Assembly (NCBI RefSeq): GCF_048269565.1
Contig: NZ_JBLXIK010000011.1
Span: 1-45,441, forward strand
Direction: 5' to 3'
Length of the DNA: 45,441 bases
Source: Maricaulis sp048269565
GTDB taxonomy: Bacteria; Pseudomonadota; Alphaproteobacteria; Caulobacterales; Maricaulaceae
Under the pieces are notes generated by a model. The model did not search any database. It was not told the DNA's origin and was given only the letters and a program-made list of their open reading frames with translations. This document shows positions 33,102 through 40,837 of this stretch, in pieces. The position numbers were made by a program, and so were the translations under genes. The first letter of the stretch is position 1, and each line of letters begins with the position of its first letter.

Positions 33102-33129
33102 CAAAAAGGGGCGCCGGTGGCGGCGTCCC
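33102..33129 (-). terminator. Minus-strand terminator between two plus-strand genes
   Basis: GGGGCGCC (33108-33115) pairs with GGCGTCCC (33122-33129), with one G-U pair, and on the minus strand the stem is followed by TTTTT. No minus-strand gene lies upstream of it: argD is on the plus strand. It would stop antisense transcription coming out of argD before it enters the permease gene. Confidence 0.6.
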
Positions 33130-33150
33130 AACACGATCCGGAGAGACCCG

Positions 33151-34326
33151 ATGCCTGCGCCAATGATGGATACCTACGCTCCACCCGAACTCATTTTCGA
33201 TCACGGCAAGGGCGTTCGTCTGGTCACCGACAAGGGTGACAGCTATCTCGATTTCATTTCCGGCATCGCGGTCAACTGCCTCGGCCATGCGCATCCCAAG
33301 GCCGTTGCGGCGCTGACGGAACAGGCCGGCAAGCTCTGGCACCTGTCCAACATGTTCAAGGTCCCGGCCGGGATCGAACTGGCCGACAAGCTGACGGCGG
33401 CGACCTTTGCCGATCGCGTCTTCTTCACCAATTCCGGTGCCGAGGCGATGGAATGTGCGCTGAAAACCGCGCGCCGCTACCAGTATGTCTCGGGTAACCC
33501 GCAACGCTACCGCATCATCACCTTTACCGGCGCCTTCCATGGCCGCACCTATGGCGCGATCAATGCCGGCGGCAATCCCAAATATCTCGAAGGCTTCGGC
33601 CCGGCGATGGAAGGGTTCGACCATGTCGAGTTCGGCAATCTCGACGCTGTCCGCGCCGTGCTGTCCGAGGAGACGGCTGCCATCTGCGTCGAGCCGGTCC
33701 AGGGTGAGGGCGGTGTGCGCGCGGGCGATGATGCCTTCCTGCGCGGGCTGCGCCAGATCTGCGACGAAAACGGCCTGATGCTGATCTATGATGAAGTCCA
33801 GTGCGGGGCCGGCCGGACCGGCAAGCTGTTCGCCCACCAGTGGGTCGAGGGCGCCGAGCCCGATATCATGGCTTCCGCCAAGGGCATTGGTGGCGGCTTC
33901 CCGATGGGCGCCTGCCTCGCCACCGAAGCGGCAGCCCGGGGCATGGTCGTTGGCACCCACGGCTCGACCTATGGCGGCGGACCGCTGGCCATGGCCGTCG
34001 GCAATGTCGTGTTCGACGAGCTGACCTCGGACGGTTTCCTCGACCATGTCGTTGAGATGGCCAATTTCATGCAGCAGCAATTGCATGGCCTCGCCGACCG
34101 TCATTCCGACAAGATCGAGGAAGTGCGCGGCAAGGGTCTGCTGCTCGGACTGAAGCTGAAAGAGGGTTTTGATCCCAAACAGCTTGTGGTGAAGGCTCGC
34201 GATCGCCATCTGTTGATCGGCGCCGCCGGAGACAATGTCGCGCGGATGGCACCGCCATTGATCATCACGCGTGATGACGCCAGCGAGGCAATAGCCATCC
34301 TCGATGAGGCGCTCAGCGCACTTTAG
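33151..34326 (+). CDS. argD: Acetylornithine aminotransferase (class III)
   Basis: A 391-residue fold-type I PLP enzyme. PLP contacts are Asp214 in LIYDEVQCGAGRTG and Lys244 in ASAKGIGGGFPMGA; SGAEA is at 95-99 and the TFTGAFHGRT segment at 124-133. It converts N-acetylglutamate semialdehyde and glutamate to N-acetylornithine in arginine synthesis, and many ArgD enzymes also act in lysine synthesis. It is followed 10 bp later by hslO, so the two probably share a transcript. The usual argF partner found between them in Caulobacter relatives is missing here. Confidence 0.94.
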   Translation: MPAPMMDTYAPPELIFDHGKGVRLVTDKGDSYLDFISGIAVNCLGHAHPKAVAALTEQAGKLWHLSNMFKVPAGIELADKLTAATFADRVFFTNSGAEAMECALKTARRYQYVSGNPQRYRIITFTGAFHGRTYGAINAGGNPKYLEGFGPAMEGFDHVEFGNLDAVRAVLSEETAAICVEPVQGEGGVRAGDDAFLRGLRQICDENGLMLIYDEVQCGAGRTGKLFAHQWVEGAEPDIMASAKGIGGGFPMGACLATEAAARGMVVGTHGSTYGGGPLAMAVGNVVFDELTSDGFLDHVVEMANFMQQQLHGLADRHSDKIEEVRGKGLLLGLKLKEGFDPKQLVVKARDRHLLIGAAGDNVARMAPPLIITRDDASEAIAILDEALSAL

Positions 34327-34336
34327 GCGAACTGAC

Positions 34337-35269
34337 ATGACCGATATGACGCCCGCCATTCCCGGCGAGCTCGACGATTTCATTGCCGGCTTCCAGGTCG
34401 AGGGCCGGGCGGTGCGGGGGCGTGTCCTCCGCTCCGCCGGTGTGCTCAACCGGATCCTGTCGGCGCATGACTATCCCGAACCGGTGGCGCGTCTGCTCGG
34501 CGAGGCGGTCATTCTGGCCGGCCTGGTCGGCCCGGCGCTCAAATTCGACGGCCGGTTGATCGTCCAGGCCAATGGCACCGGCCCGGTCTCATTCATCGTC
34601 GCCGAATATGTTGCTGGCGAAGGCGTGCGCGGTTTCGCCAAGGTCGATCGCGAGGCCCTGGACACAGCGCTGGCCGCGGCCGATGCCGAGACGCCGACGA
34701 TCCGCACCCTGCTGGGTGAGGGCTATTTCGCGATGACCATCGATCAGGGTCCGGACATGGACCAGTATCAGGGCGTGGTCCCGCTTGAGGGCGCCAGCCT
34801 GGCCGTGATCGCCGAGCATTATTTCGCCCAGTCGGAACAGACGCCGACCCGGTTGCGCATGGCGGTCGGCGAGGTCTGGACCCAGAATGGCGGCAAGAGC
34901 TGGCGTGGCGGTGGCTCCCTGATCCAGGCCGTCGCCGGCGATGAAAGCCGGGGCTCGGCGACGGAAGACTGGGACCATGTCCGGGCCCTGTTTGAAACCA
35001 TCAGTGATGAGGAATTGCTCGATCCGGACCTGCCGGCCGGGTCCTTGCTGCTTCGCCTGTTCCATGAGGACGGGGTGCGGGTGTTCGAGCCGGCCGCGCT
35101 GCTGCGTCGTTGTTCATGCGAGCATCAACGCCTGTTGCGCATTATTGCCAGCTTCCCCGCCGATGACCGCGAACACATGACGACGGACGGCAAGATCGTG
35201 ATGACCTGCGAATATTGCAATCGCGACTGGAATTTCCTCCCGGAGGAAGTCGCTTCCGCCGCGGGCTGA
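34337..35269 (+). CDS. hslO: Redox-regulated chaperone Hsp33
   Basis: A 310-residue chaperone activated by oxidation. The C-terminal zinc-binding redox switch is complete: Cys259-Ser-Cys261 and Cys291-Glu-Tyr-Cys294. The N-terminal domain has the family motif FDGRLIVQANGTGPV near 70-84 and GEGYFAMTID. The start at 34337 is an ATG 10 bp after argD. Under oxidative stress the cysteines form disulfides, zinc leaves, and the dimer holds unfolding proteins. It faces trkH tail to tail. Confidence 0.96.
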   Translation: MTDMTPAIPGELDDFIAGFQVEGRAVRGRVLRSAGVLNRILSAHDYPEPVARLLGEAVILAGLVGPALKFDGRLIVQANGTGPVSFIVAEYVAGEGVRGFAKVDREALDTALAAADAETPTIRTLLGEGYFAMTIDQGPDMDQYQGVVPLEGASLAVIAEHYFAQSEQTPTRLRMAVGEVWTQNGGKSWRGGGSLIQAVAGDESRGSATEDWDHVRALFETISDEELLDPDLPAGSLLLRLFHEDGVRVFEPAALLRRCSCEHQRLLRIIASFPADDREHMTTDGKIVMTCEYCNRDWNFLPEEVASAAG

Positions 35270-35295
35270 GCCGGCGTTTGCGGCGTTGTCAGCGC

Positions 35296-36744
35296 TCAGG
35301 AGCGCCAGAAGCGCGGCATGATCACCACCAGGACGGCGAGGACTTCGAGCCGTCCGATCAGCATGTTCGCCGTGAGGATCCATTTGGCCGCATCGGGCAG
35401 GGACTGGAATGTGCCGGCCGGGCCGATGATGTCCCCCAGTCCCGGCCCGACATTGGCCAGCGAGGTTGCCGCCCCCGAAAGGGCGGTGGTCAGATCCAGG
35501 CCGATCACTGACAGGGCGGCGGCGCTGATCGCGTAGACGGCGAAGAAAACGAAGAAGAATCCCAGCACGGAATGCAGGGCGCTGTCGGCAACCGGACGGC
35601 CATTATAGCGCATCTGGAAAATCGCGTTCGGCCGCAGGAGTTGCGCCAGATAGCGCCGGATCGCGGTGCCGGCGATCTGGTAGCGGAAAATCTTGATGCT
35701 GCAGCTCGTCGATCCGGCACAGCCGCCGATGAACATGAAGACGAAAAACGTCGATTCCGCCGCTGCGCCCCAGGCACCGTAGTCGGTTGTGGCATAGCCG
35801 GTGCCGGTGATGATCGAGACGGCGTTGAAACTGGCCATGCGCCAGGCCGGGTCCTCGCCATGCACGCCGGTGGCGATCAGGACGCCGGCCAGGACCACGG
35901 TGGCGAGCAGAATAACGAAGAGGAAGCCGCGCGACTGGGCGTCCTTGAGGATAAATTGTGGCTTGCCGCGCAGCGCCAGCACCAGCAGCGTGAAGGGCAG
36001 GGCGGCGGCGATCATGAAGACCAGGGTGATCATGTCGGCGCCGGTATGCATGAACTTGCCCATCGACATGTCGGAGGTCGAAAACCCGCCGGTCGACAGC
36101 GTCGACATGGCATGGGCCGTGGCGTCGAGCAGGTTCATGCCCGACATCAGATAGGCGACAGCACAGATCAGCGTCAGCATGGCGTAGACGGCCGAGATAT
36201 TGGCGGCGATCTGGGTTGCTTTCGGTAGCACCTTGTCGGTCTTGTCGCCGGTCTCGAGCAGGAAGAGCTGCATGCCGCCGACGCCAAGCATCGGCCAGAA
36301 GGCCATCGCGGTGACGATGATGCCGATTCCGCCGAGCCATTGCAGGATGGCACGCCAGAGCAGAAAGCCGGGCGGGCGGAAATCGAGTCCGGTCAGGACG
36401 GTCGCGCCGGTCGTGGTCAGTCCAGAGACAGCCTCGAACAGCGCATCGGTCCAGTCCATGCCCTGGTCGGCCAGCCGCATCGGCAGGGCAGCGGTGATCG
36501 ACAGCGCGATCCAGGCCCCGACCATCAGCAGGAAGACCCCGCGCGGCGTGATGGAATCAACCGGCCCGCGATTGGCCAGCGAGATCGACCCGCCGAAAAA
36601 CAGCCCCAGAACCGAGGCCAGGAAGAAGGCCCGGGCGCTGACGAGTTCCTGCGCGACCAGGTCGATGATCGCGGGCACCAGCATGCCTGCCGAGAGGAAT
36701 GTCACCATGATGCCGATCATGAAGACAACGGGGCGGATCGACAT
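35296..36744 (-). CDS. trkH: Potassium uptake protein TrkH
   Basis: A 482-residue membrane channel subunit with the four-fold TrkH/TrkG/KtrB pore repeat: filter-type loops are visible at TTTGATVL, STGGFST, TGTGYATTDYG and LANVGPGLG. About ten to twelve helices are present. The ATG at 36744 is chosen over a TTG two codons earlier. TrkH imports potassium with a cytoplasmic TrkA regulator, which is not encoded nearby. Confidence 0.95.
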   Translation of the reverse strand: MSIRPVVFMIGIMVTFLSAGMLVPAIIDLVAQELVSARAFFLASVLGLFFGGSISLANRGPVDSITPRGVFLLMVGAWIALSITAALPMRLADQGMDWTDALFEAVSGLTTTGATVLTGLDFRPPGFLLWRAILQWLGGIGIIVTAMAFWPMLGVGGMQLFLLETGDKTDKVLPKATQIAANISAVYAMLTLICAVAYLMSGMNLLDATAHAMSTLSTGGFSTSDMSMGKFMHTGADMITLVFMIAAALPFTLLVLALRGKPQFILKDAQSRGFLFVILLATVVLAGVLIATGVHGEDPAWRMASFNAVSIITGTGYATTDYGAWGAAAESTFFVFMFIGGCAGSTSCSIKIFRYQIAGTAIRRYLAQLLRPNAIFQMRYNGRPVADSALHSVLGFFFVFFAVYAISAAALSVIGLDLTTALSGAATSLANVGPGLGDIIGPAGTFQSLPDAAKWILTANMLIGRLEVLAVLVVIMPRFWRS

Positions 36745-36801
36745 GTTCAAGGCATCAGGCTCCGCAACAGCGGCCGGAGCGGTGATGCCGGGACGGTGAT
36801 G

Positions 36802-37194
36802 TTAGTGGAGGCTGAGGCGGTCATAGGGCCGGTCCAGCGGAAAATCGGGGATGATGGCGGCAAAGCTGTCGCCACCCTCGCGGCGCATCTCATAGCTGCC
36901 GCTCATGAAGCCGGATGGGGTCGAGAGCGGCGCGCCACTGGTATAGCGGAAGCGCTCACCCGGCCGGATGACCGGTTGCTCGCCGACCACGCCGGGGCCC
37001 TGCACATGCTCACTGCGTCCCATTGAATCAGTGATGACCCACTGTCGCGAAATCAGCTGGACGGGCTGGCTGGACGTATTCTCGATCTCCACCGTATAGG
37101 CCCAGACATAGCGACTCTCATCCGGCTCGGACTCGTCCTCGAGATAGTCCGGGCTGACACAGATCTTCACGCCGTCGGTCTCCTGCTCATACAT
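36802..37194 (-). CDS. apaG: ApaG domain protein (DUF525)
   Basis: A 130-residue beta-sandwich protein with family motifs SRYVWAYTVEIENTS and RQWVITDS, GPGVVGEQPVIRPGE and YTSGAPL...GFMSGSYEM. The start MYEQ is the usual one in alphaproteobacteria; two in-frame ATGs lie 6-8 codons upstream. The role is not settled: E. coli apaG mutants affect cobalt and magnesium efflux, and the domain binds phosphate groups. It is divergent from dcd across 165 bp. Confidence 0.93.
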   Translation of the reverse strand: MYEQETDGVKICVSPDYLEDESEPDESRYVWAYTVEIENTSSQPVQLISRQWVITDSMGRSEHVQGPGVVGEQPVIRPGERFRYTSGAPLSTPSGFMSGSYEMRREGGDSFAAIIPDFPLDRPYDRLSLH

Positions 37195-37359
37195 GCTGTC
37201 TTGTCCGCCCATGGCCATCGGCTCGCATCGCCGCTGGTTTCAATCCGCCATCATCTGCCCGGTCGCGATCTCGCTCAACCCCCTACGGTCAGCATGGGTG
37301 GACAGAAGGCGACGGATATCGGACATCTTCCAGCCAACCGCAACAGAGCCGATCCCGTC

Positions 37360-38376
37360 ATGTCCGTTTCCGGTATTCTCCCCGACCACCAGCTCAAGGC
37401 CCTGTTCGACCAGGGCGTCATCGCTGCAGATGCGCCACCTGACGCGTCCCAGATCCAGCCGGCCAGCATCGACCTGCGCCTCGGGGCCAAGGCCTACCGG
37501 CTGCGCGCCAGCTTTCTGCCCGGCCAGGGCCGGACGGTCGCCGATCGGCTGGCCGATGATCTTGTCATGCACACGGTCGATCTGCGCGAGGGCGCGGTGC
37601 TGGAGACGGGCTGTGTCTACCTGGCGCCGTTGCAGGAACGTCTGAAACTCCCCGCCGGGCTGAGCGCGGCGATGAATCCGAAGAGCTCGACCGGGCGGAT
37701 TGATGTCTTCACCCGCGTTATCACGGACCAGGGGGTCGCCTTCGACCAGGCGCCGCTCGGTTATGAAGGCCCGCTCTATGCCGAAATCTGTCCGCGCACC
37801 TTCTCCATCCTGGCGCGCGAAGGCGAGCGGCTGAGCCAGATCCGCTTTCGCCGCGGCGCGCATGAAACGCTGCGCGAGGTGACGGTCAGTGTCGATCTCG
37901 CCGGTTTCGAGAATGGCATTGTCGGCTATCGCGCGCGGCGCCATGCCGGCCTGGTCGACCTGTCGAAACTGGGCGGTCATGCCAGTGTCCGCTTCTGGGA
38001 ACCGATGACGGCGCCCGACCGCCGCCTGGTGCTCGATCCGGGTGAATTCTACATCCTGGCCTCGCGGGAATCGGTCTCGATCGGCCTCGACGAGGCGGCC
38101 GAGATGGCCCCGATCGCACCGGAGATCGGTGAATTCCGCGCCCACTATGCCGGGTTTTTCGACCCCGGTTTCGGCATTGCCGAGACCGGCGGGGCCGGCA
38201 GCCGCGCCGTGCTGGAAGTGCGTGGCCATGATGTGCCCTTCATGCTCGACCACGGCCAGGCGATTGCACGCCTGGTGTATGAACCCATGCTCGGGCGCCC
38301 GACAGCAGCCTATGGTGCTGTTGCGTCCAACTATCAGGCCCAGGGTCTCAAACTGTCGAAATTCTTCGCAAACTGA
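37360..38376 (+). CDS. dcd: dCTP deaminase, long (tandem dUTPase-fold) form
   Basis: A 338-residue protein, about twice the length of E. coli Dcd (193), built of two dUTPase-like halves. The catalytic-type motif is MNPKSSTGRIDVFTRVITDQ near residue 104, with GPLYAEICPRTF after it; the second half has FRAHYAGFFDPGFG and the C-terminal YQAQGLKLSKFF. It makes dUTP from dCTP for thymidylate synthesis. The long form occurs in alphaproteobacteria. The start MSVSGILPDHQ is well supported, although the frame stays open upstream to 37201. Confidence 0.92.
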   Translation: MSVSGILPDHQLKALFDQGVIAADAPPDASQIQPASIDLRLGAKAYRLRASFLPGQGRTVADRLADDLVMHTVDLREGAVLETGCVYLAPLQERLKLPAGLSAAMNPKSSTGRIDVFTRVITDQGVAFDQAPLGYEGPLYAEICPRTFSILAREGERLSQIRFRRGAHETLREVTVSVDLAGFENGIVGYRARRHAGLVDLSKLGGHASVRFWEPMTAPDRRLVLDPGEFYILASRESVSIGLDEAAEMAPIAPEIGEFRAHYAGFFDPGFGIAETGGAGSRAVLEVRGHDVPFMLDHGQAIARLVYEPMLGRPTAAYGAVASNYQAQGLKLSKFFAN

Positions 38377-38400
38377 TTGCCGTGAGCGATGAATAAGGAC

Positions 38401-38429
38401 TTCGCGGCGGACGTCACCACGCCTATAAT
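38401..38429 (+). promoter_or_regulatory. Promoter of tRNA-Gly
   Basis: A perfect TATAAT (38424-38429) sits 11 bp before the tRNA. A poor -35 (TTCGCG, 38401-38406) is 17 bp upstream. Initiation would fall close to the mature tRNA 5' end. Confidence 0.6.
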
Positions 38430-38440
38430 CAGCGCCGCAC

Positions 38441-38514
38441 GCGGGTGTAGCTCAATGGTAGAGCAGAAGCTTCCCAAGCTTACGACGAGGGTTCGATTCC
38501 CTTCACCCGCTCCA
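38441..38514 (+). tRNA. tRNA-Gly (anticodon CCC)
   Basis: A 74-nt cloverleaf. The acceptor GCGGGTG pairs with CACCCGC, the D-arm is AGCTCAATGGTAGAGC, the anticodon loop TTCCCAA carries CCC, and the T-arm has GGTTCGATTCC. The 3' end TCCA includes an encoded CCA. It reads GGG codons. Confidence 0.96.
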
Positions 38515-38590
38515 TTCTCCCCTCAGCCTTGAACCCGCCCTCCGCCGGGTGATGATTCCGTGCTGTACGTCCGGCTATCAGTAGCTGTGC

Positions 38591-38629
38591 CGCAGATTGA
38601 CACGCGGATGGCTTGCGTTTCAATCTGCG
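38591..38629. other. Long hairpin upstream of the S9 peptidase gene
   Basis: CGCAGATTGA (38591-38600) and TCAATCTGCG (38620-38629) are a perfect 10-bp inverted repeat, and four more pairs (ACGC/GCGT) follow inside after one mismatch, leaving a 9-nt loop. It lies 54 bp before the ATG at 38684. No T run follows. It could be an operator for a dimeric regulator or a leader structure. Confidence 0.5.
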
Positions 38630-38683
38630 TGCGGTTTCGCGGGGAATCGAGGGGATTGCCGCTGACCGCTCGGGGGGATTTCA

Positions 38684-40600
38684 ATGCGTGTTGTTCTGGG
38701 TCTGATCGTGACGTTGCTGTTCTGTGGCCCTGGGGTGGCGCAGGTGGAAACCTATGCGGCGATGCCGCGGATCTGGGCGGCCGACCTTTCTCCGGACGGG
38801 ACGCATCTGGCCACGGGTTGCAGTCCGCGCGGTGTGCGCGAGATCTGCATCTACGACCTGGCCGGCGGCGCGGCGCCAGTCGTTATTCCGGCTCCGGACG
38901 GCGGCGAGATGTCCGGCTTCGATTGGCCGGGCAATGCCTATCTGATCTATTACATCGACTCGGTTCAGACCTTGCCGACGCAGGACGGCCTGCGGACCGT
39001 GACCTTGACCCAGCCCGTCTCCTACTCGCTGGCGACCGGCCGTTCGGAAACCCTGATGGTCAATTCACGCCTGGTCTCGCCAATGGTGGGGGCCGAGGGG
39101 CGCGTTGCCATGGAGATTACCTTCGCGCTTGATACCCGTGCGGGCGCCGGCTCGCGGATTGGCGGGCGCGATGACAGCGGCACCGTTGTTTATGAGATGA
39201 ACCTGGAAAACGGCCGCCGAGTCCGCCGCATGGAAGTGTCGGACGGCTCAACCATCGGCTATTTGCTGAATCCCGAGGGCGAGGTGGTGCTGGATGTCCG
39301 GCGGTTTGATGAAACCGGGCAGTATTCGGTGCACAGGCCTGACGGAGCCCAGAGCCCGGCGATCTATTCGGGCACTTTCCCGGCAAACCAGCCGCGGGTT
39401 TATGGCGTGATGGACAATGGCGAGGCTGTCGTCATCCGGATTCCGGGGACCGGCCTGCAGCGGCTGGACATCGCAACCGGCGCGCTCAGTGCTTTCGATG
39501 TCGGCGGAGAAGACGTGTCGCAAATGGGTGCGATCGTTGATTATTACGCCAGCGAGGTCGTCGGGTTCCGCTATACTGACGATCTGCCGCGCCAGATCTT
39601 CATCGATCCGGATCTCGCTGCCCTGCACGCGGAACTGAAACAGATCCTCACCGAGGATTCGGTCCTTATCACCACCTGGACGCCGGACCGGAGCAAGCTG
39701 GTCGTGGAGGGGCGCGATCCTGGCCAGCCGGCGAACTACTATCTGCTTGACCTGGGCACCGGCGGGCTCGGCTTGCTGGATGTCGAGACCGTGCTGCCCG
39801 AGGGCCACGCACCCGGTTCGCGTGAATATCTGGAGTATACGGCCTCGGACGGCCTCGCCATCCCGGCCTATCTGACCATGCCGGCCGGATTCGCCGAGGG
39901 CGATGCACCGCCGGCGCTGATCGTCATGCCACATGGCGGGCCGCGTTCCCGTGATACGGCGGAGTATGACTGGTGGGCCTCCTTTTACGCCGCGCGTGGC
40001 TATGCGGTCTTTCAGCCCAATTTCCGGGGCTCCTCCGGTTATGGCGAGGCGTTCGAACGCGCAGGTTATGGCGGGTTCGGCTCGCGGATGATCGATGACA
40101 TCATCGAGGGCGCCCATCATGTGCAGGAAAGCGGTCGCGTCCGGCCGGGCCAGTATTGTGTGATTGGCGGCAGCTATGGTGGCTATGCGGCGTTGATGAC
40201 GGCCTTGCGCGATCCCGGCAATGTCGCCTGTGCCCTGTCTTTCGCCGGTGTGACAGACCCCTTCGCCTTTCTCGGCAGCCGCGACAACAGGCATACCAGC
40301 CTGCGCTATTGGGAGCAGTATATGGGCGAGCGGTTTGGCGACCGCGACGAGCAGGAGACCATCACCCCGGCCGCCCGCGCTGACGAGCTTCGTCTGCCGT
40401 TGCTGATCATGCACGGCGAAGACGATACAACGGTGCCCTACGGCCAGTTCCGGCTCCTGCGCAATGCGATGGAGGGGCGTGACAATGTGCGTTTCGTCAC
40501 CGTGCCCGATGCCGATCACTATCTTGGCACCCCCGAGGCCCGCACCACCCTGCTGCGCGAAAGCCAGACCTTCCTCGACGAGAACTTCCCGGCACACTAG
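38684..40600 (+). CDS. S9 family (prolyl oligopeptidase-type) serine peptidase, exported
   Basis: A 638-residue peptidase with a Sec signal peptide (MRVVLGLIVT to GPGVAQ). The N-terminal beta-propeller-like half contains SPDGT and PDGAQ blades; the C-terminal alpha/beta-hydrolase domain starts near 395. The catalytic triad is Ser497 (GGSYGGYA), Asp581 (HGEDDTTVP; Asp580 is the neighbour) and His612 (DADHY). FRGSSGYGE near 448 and HGGP near 417 are family marks. It should cut short peptides in the periplasm, as acylaminoacyl- or dipeptidyl-peptidases do. The RBS region GGGGGG precedes the ATG. Confidence 0.93.
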   Translation: MRVVLGLIVTLLFCGPGVAQVETYAAMPRIWAADLSPDGTHLATGCSPRGVREICIYDLAGGAAPVVIPAPDGGEMSGFDWPGNAYLIYYIDSVQTLPTQDGLRTVTLTQPVSYSLATGRSETLMVNSRLVSPMVGAEGRVAMEITFALDTRAGAGSRIGGRDDSGTVVYEMNLENGRRVRRMEVSDGSTIGYLLNPEGEVVLDVRRFDETGQYSVHRPDGAQSPAIYSGTFPANQPRVYGVMDNGEAVVIRIPGTGLQRLDIATGALSAFDVGGEDVSQMGAIVDYYASEVVGFRYTDDLPRQIFIDPDLAALHAELKQILTEDSVLITTWTPDRSKLVVEGRDPGQPANYYLLDLGTGGLGLLDVETVLPEGHAPGSREYLEYTASDGLAIPAYLTMPAGFAEGDAPPALIVMPHGGPRSRDTAEYDWWASFYAARGYAVFQPNFRGSSGYGEAFERAGYGGFGSRMIDDIIEGAHHVQESGRVRPGQYCVIGGSYGGYAALMTALRDPGNVACALSFAGVTDPFAFLGSRDNRHTSLRYWEQYMGERFGDRDEQETITPAARADELRLPLLIMHGEDDTTVPYGQFRLLRNAMEGRDNVRFVTVPDADHYLGTPEARTTLLRESQTFLDENFPAH

Positions 40601-40615
40601 CCTGCGCCGGCAGGT

Positions 40616-40837
40616 CTAGCGCCGCCGCAACTGGCTCAGATCCAGCCCCGCCAGCTCGGCGAGATGGGCGATCATGATGACGCCGACGGCGGCGGCGAGG
40701 ATGGCGATCAGGGTCCAGGGGATGAGCCGCGGTCCGCGTTCGGGGCGGACGGGCTGTCCGGCGCGCCAGCGTCCGATGAGGAAGAGGGCGAGGCAAATTC
40801 CGAGCACGATGAGCGTGGCGGTGAGGGAGAGATACAT
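40616..40837 (-). CDS. Small two-helix membrane protein
   Basis: A 73-residue protein with two hydrophobic helices (about residues 5-23 and 40-60) around a positively charged loop (GRWRAGQPVRPERGPR). Its clean membrane pattern suggests it is a real gene. It overlaps the C-terminal end of the glycosyltransferase frame by 130 bp in a different frame. It ends 15 bp from the S9 peptidase stop, tail to tail. I do not recognise a named family; a role beside the glycosyltransferase is only positional. Confidence 0.6.
   Translation of the reverse strand: MYLSLTATLIVLGICLALFLIGRWRAGQPVRPERGPRLIPWTLIAILAAAVGVIMIAHLAELAGLDLSQLRRR

Noticed and set aside
38560..39132. A 190-codon frame before and overlapping the S9 peptidase
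   Set aside because: It is out of frame with the peptidase, crosses the hairpin at 38591-38629, and shows no domain.
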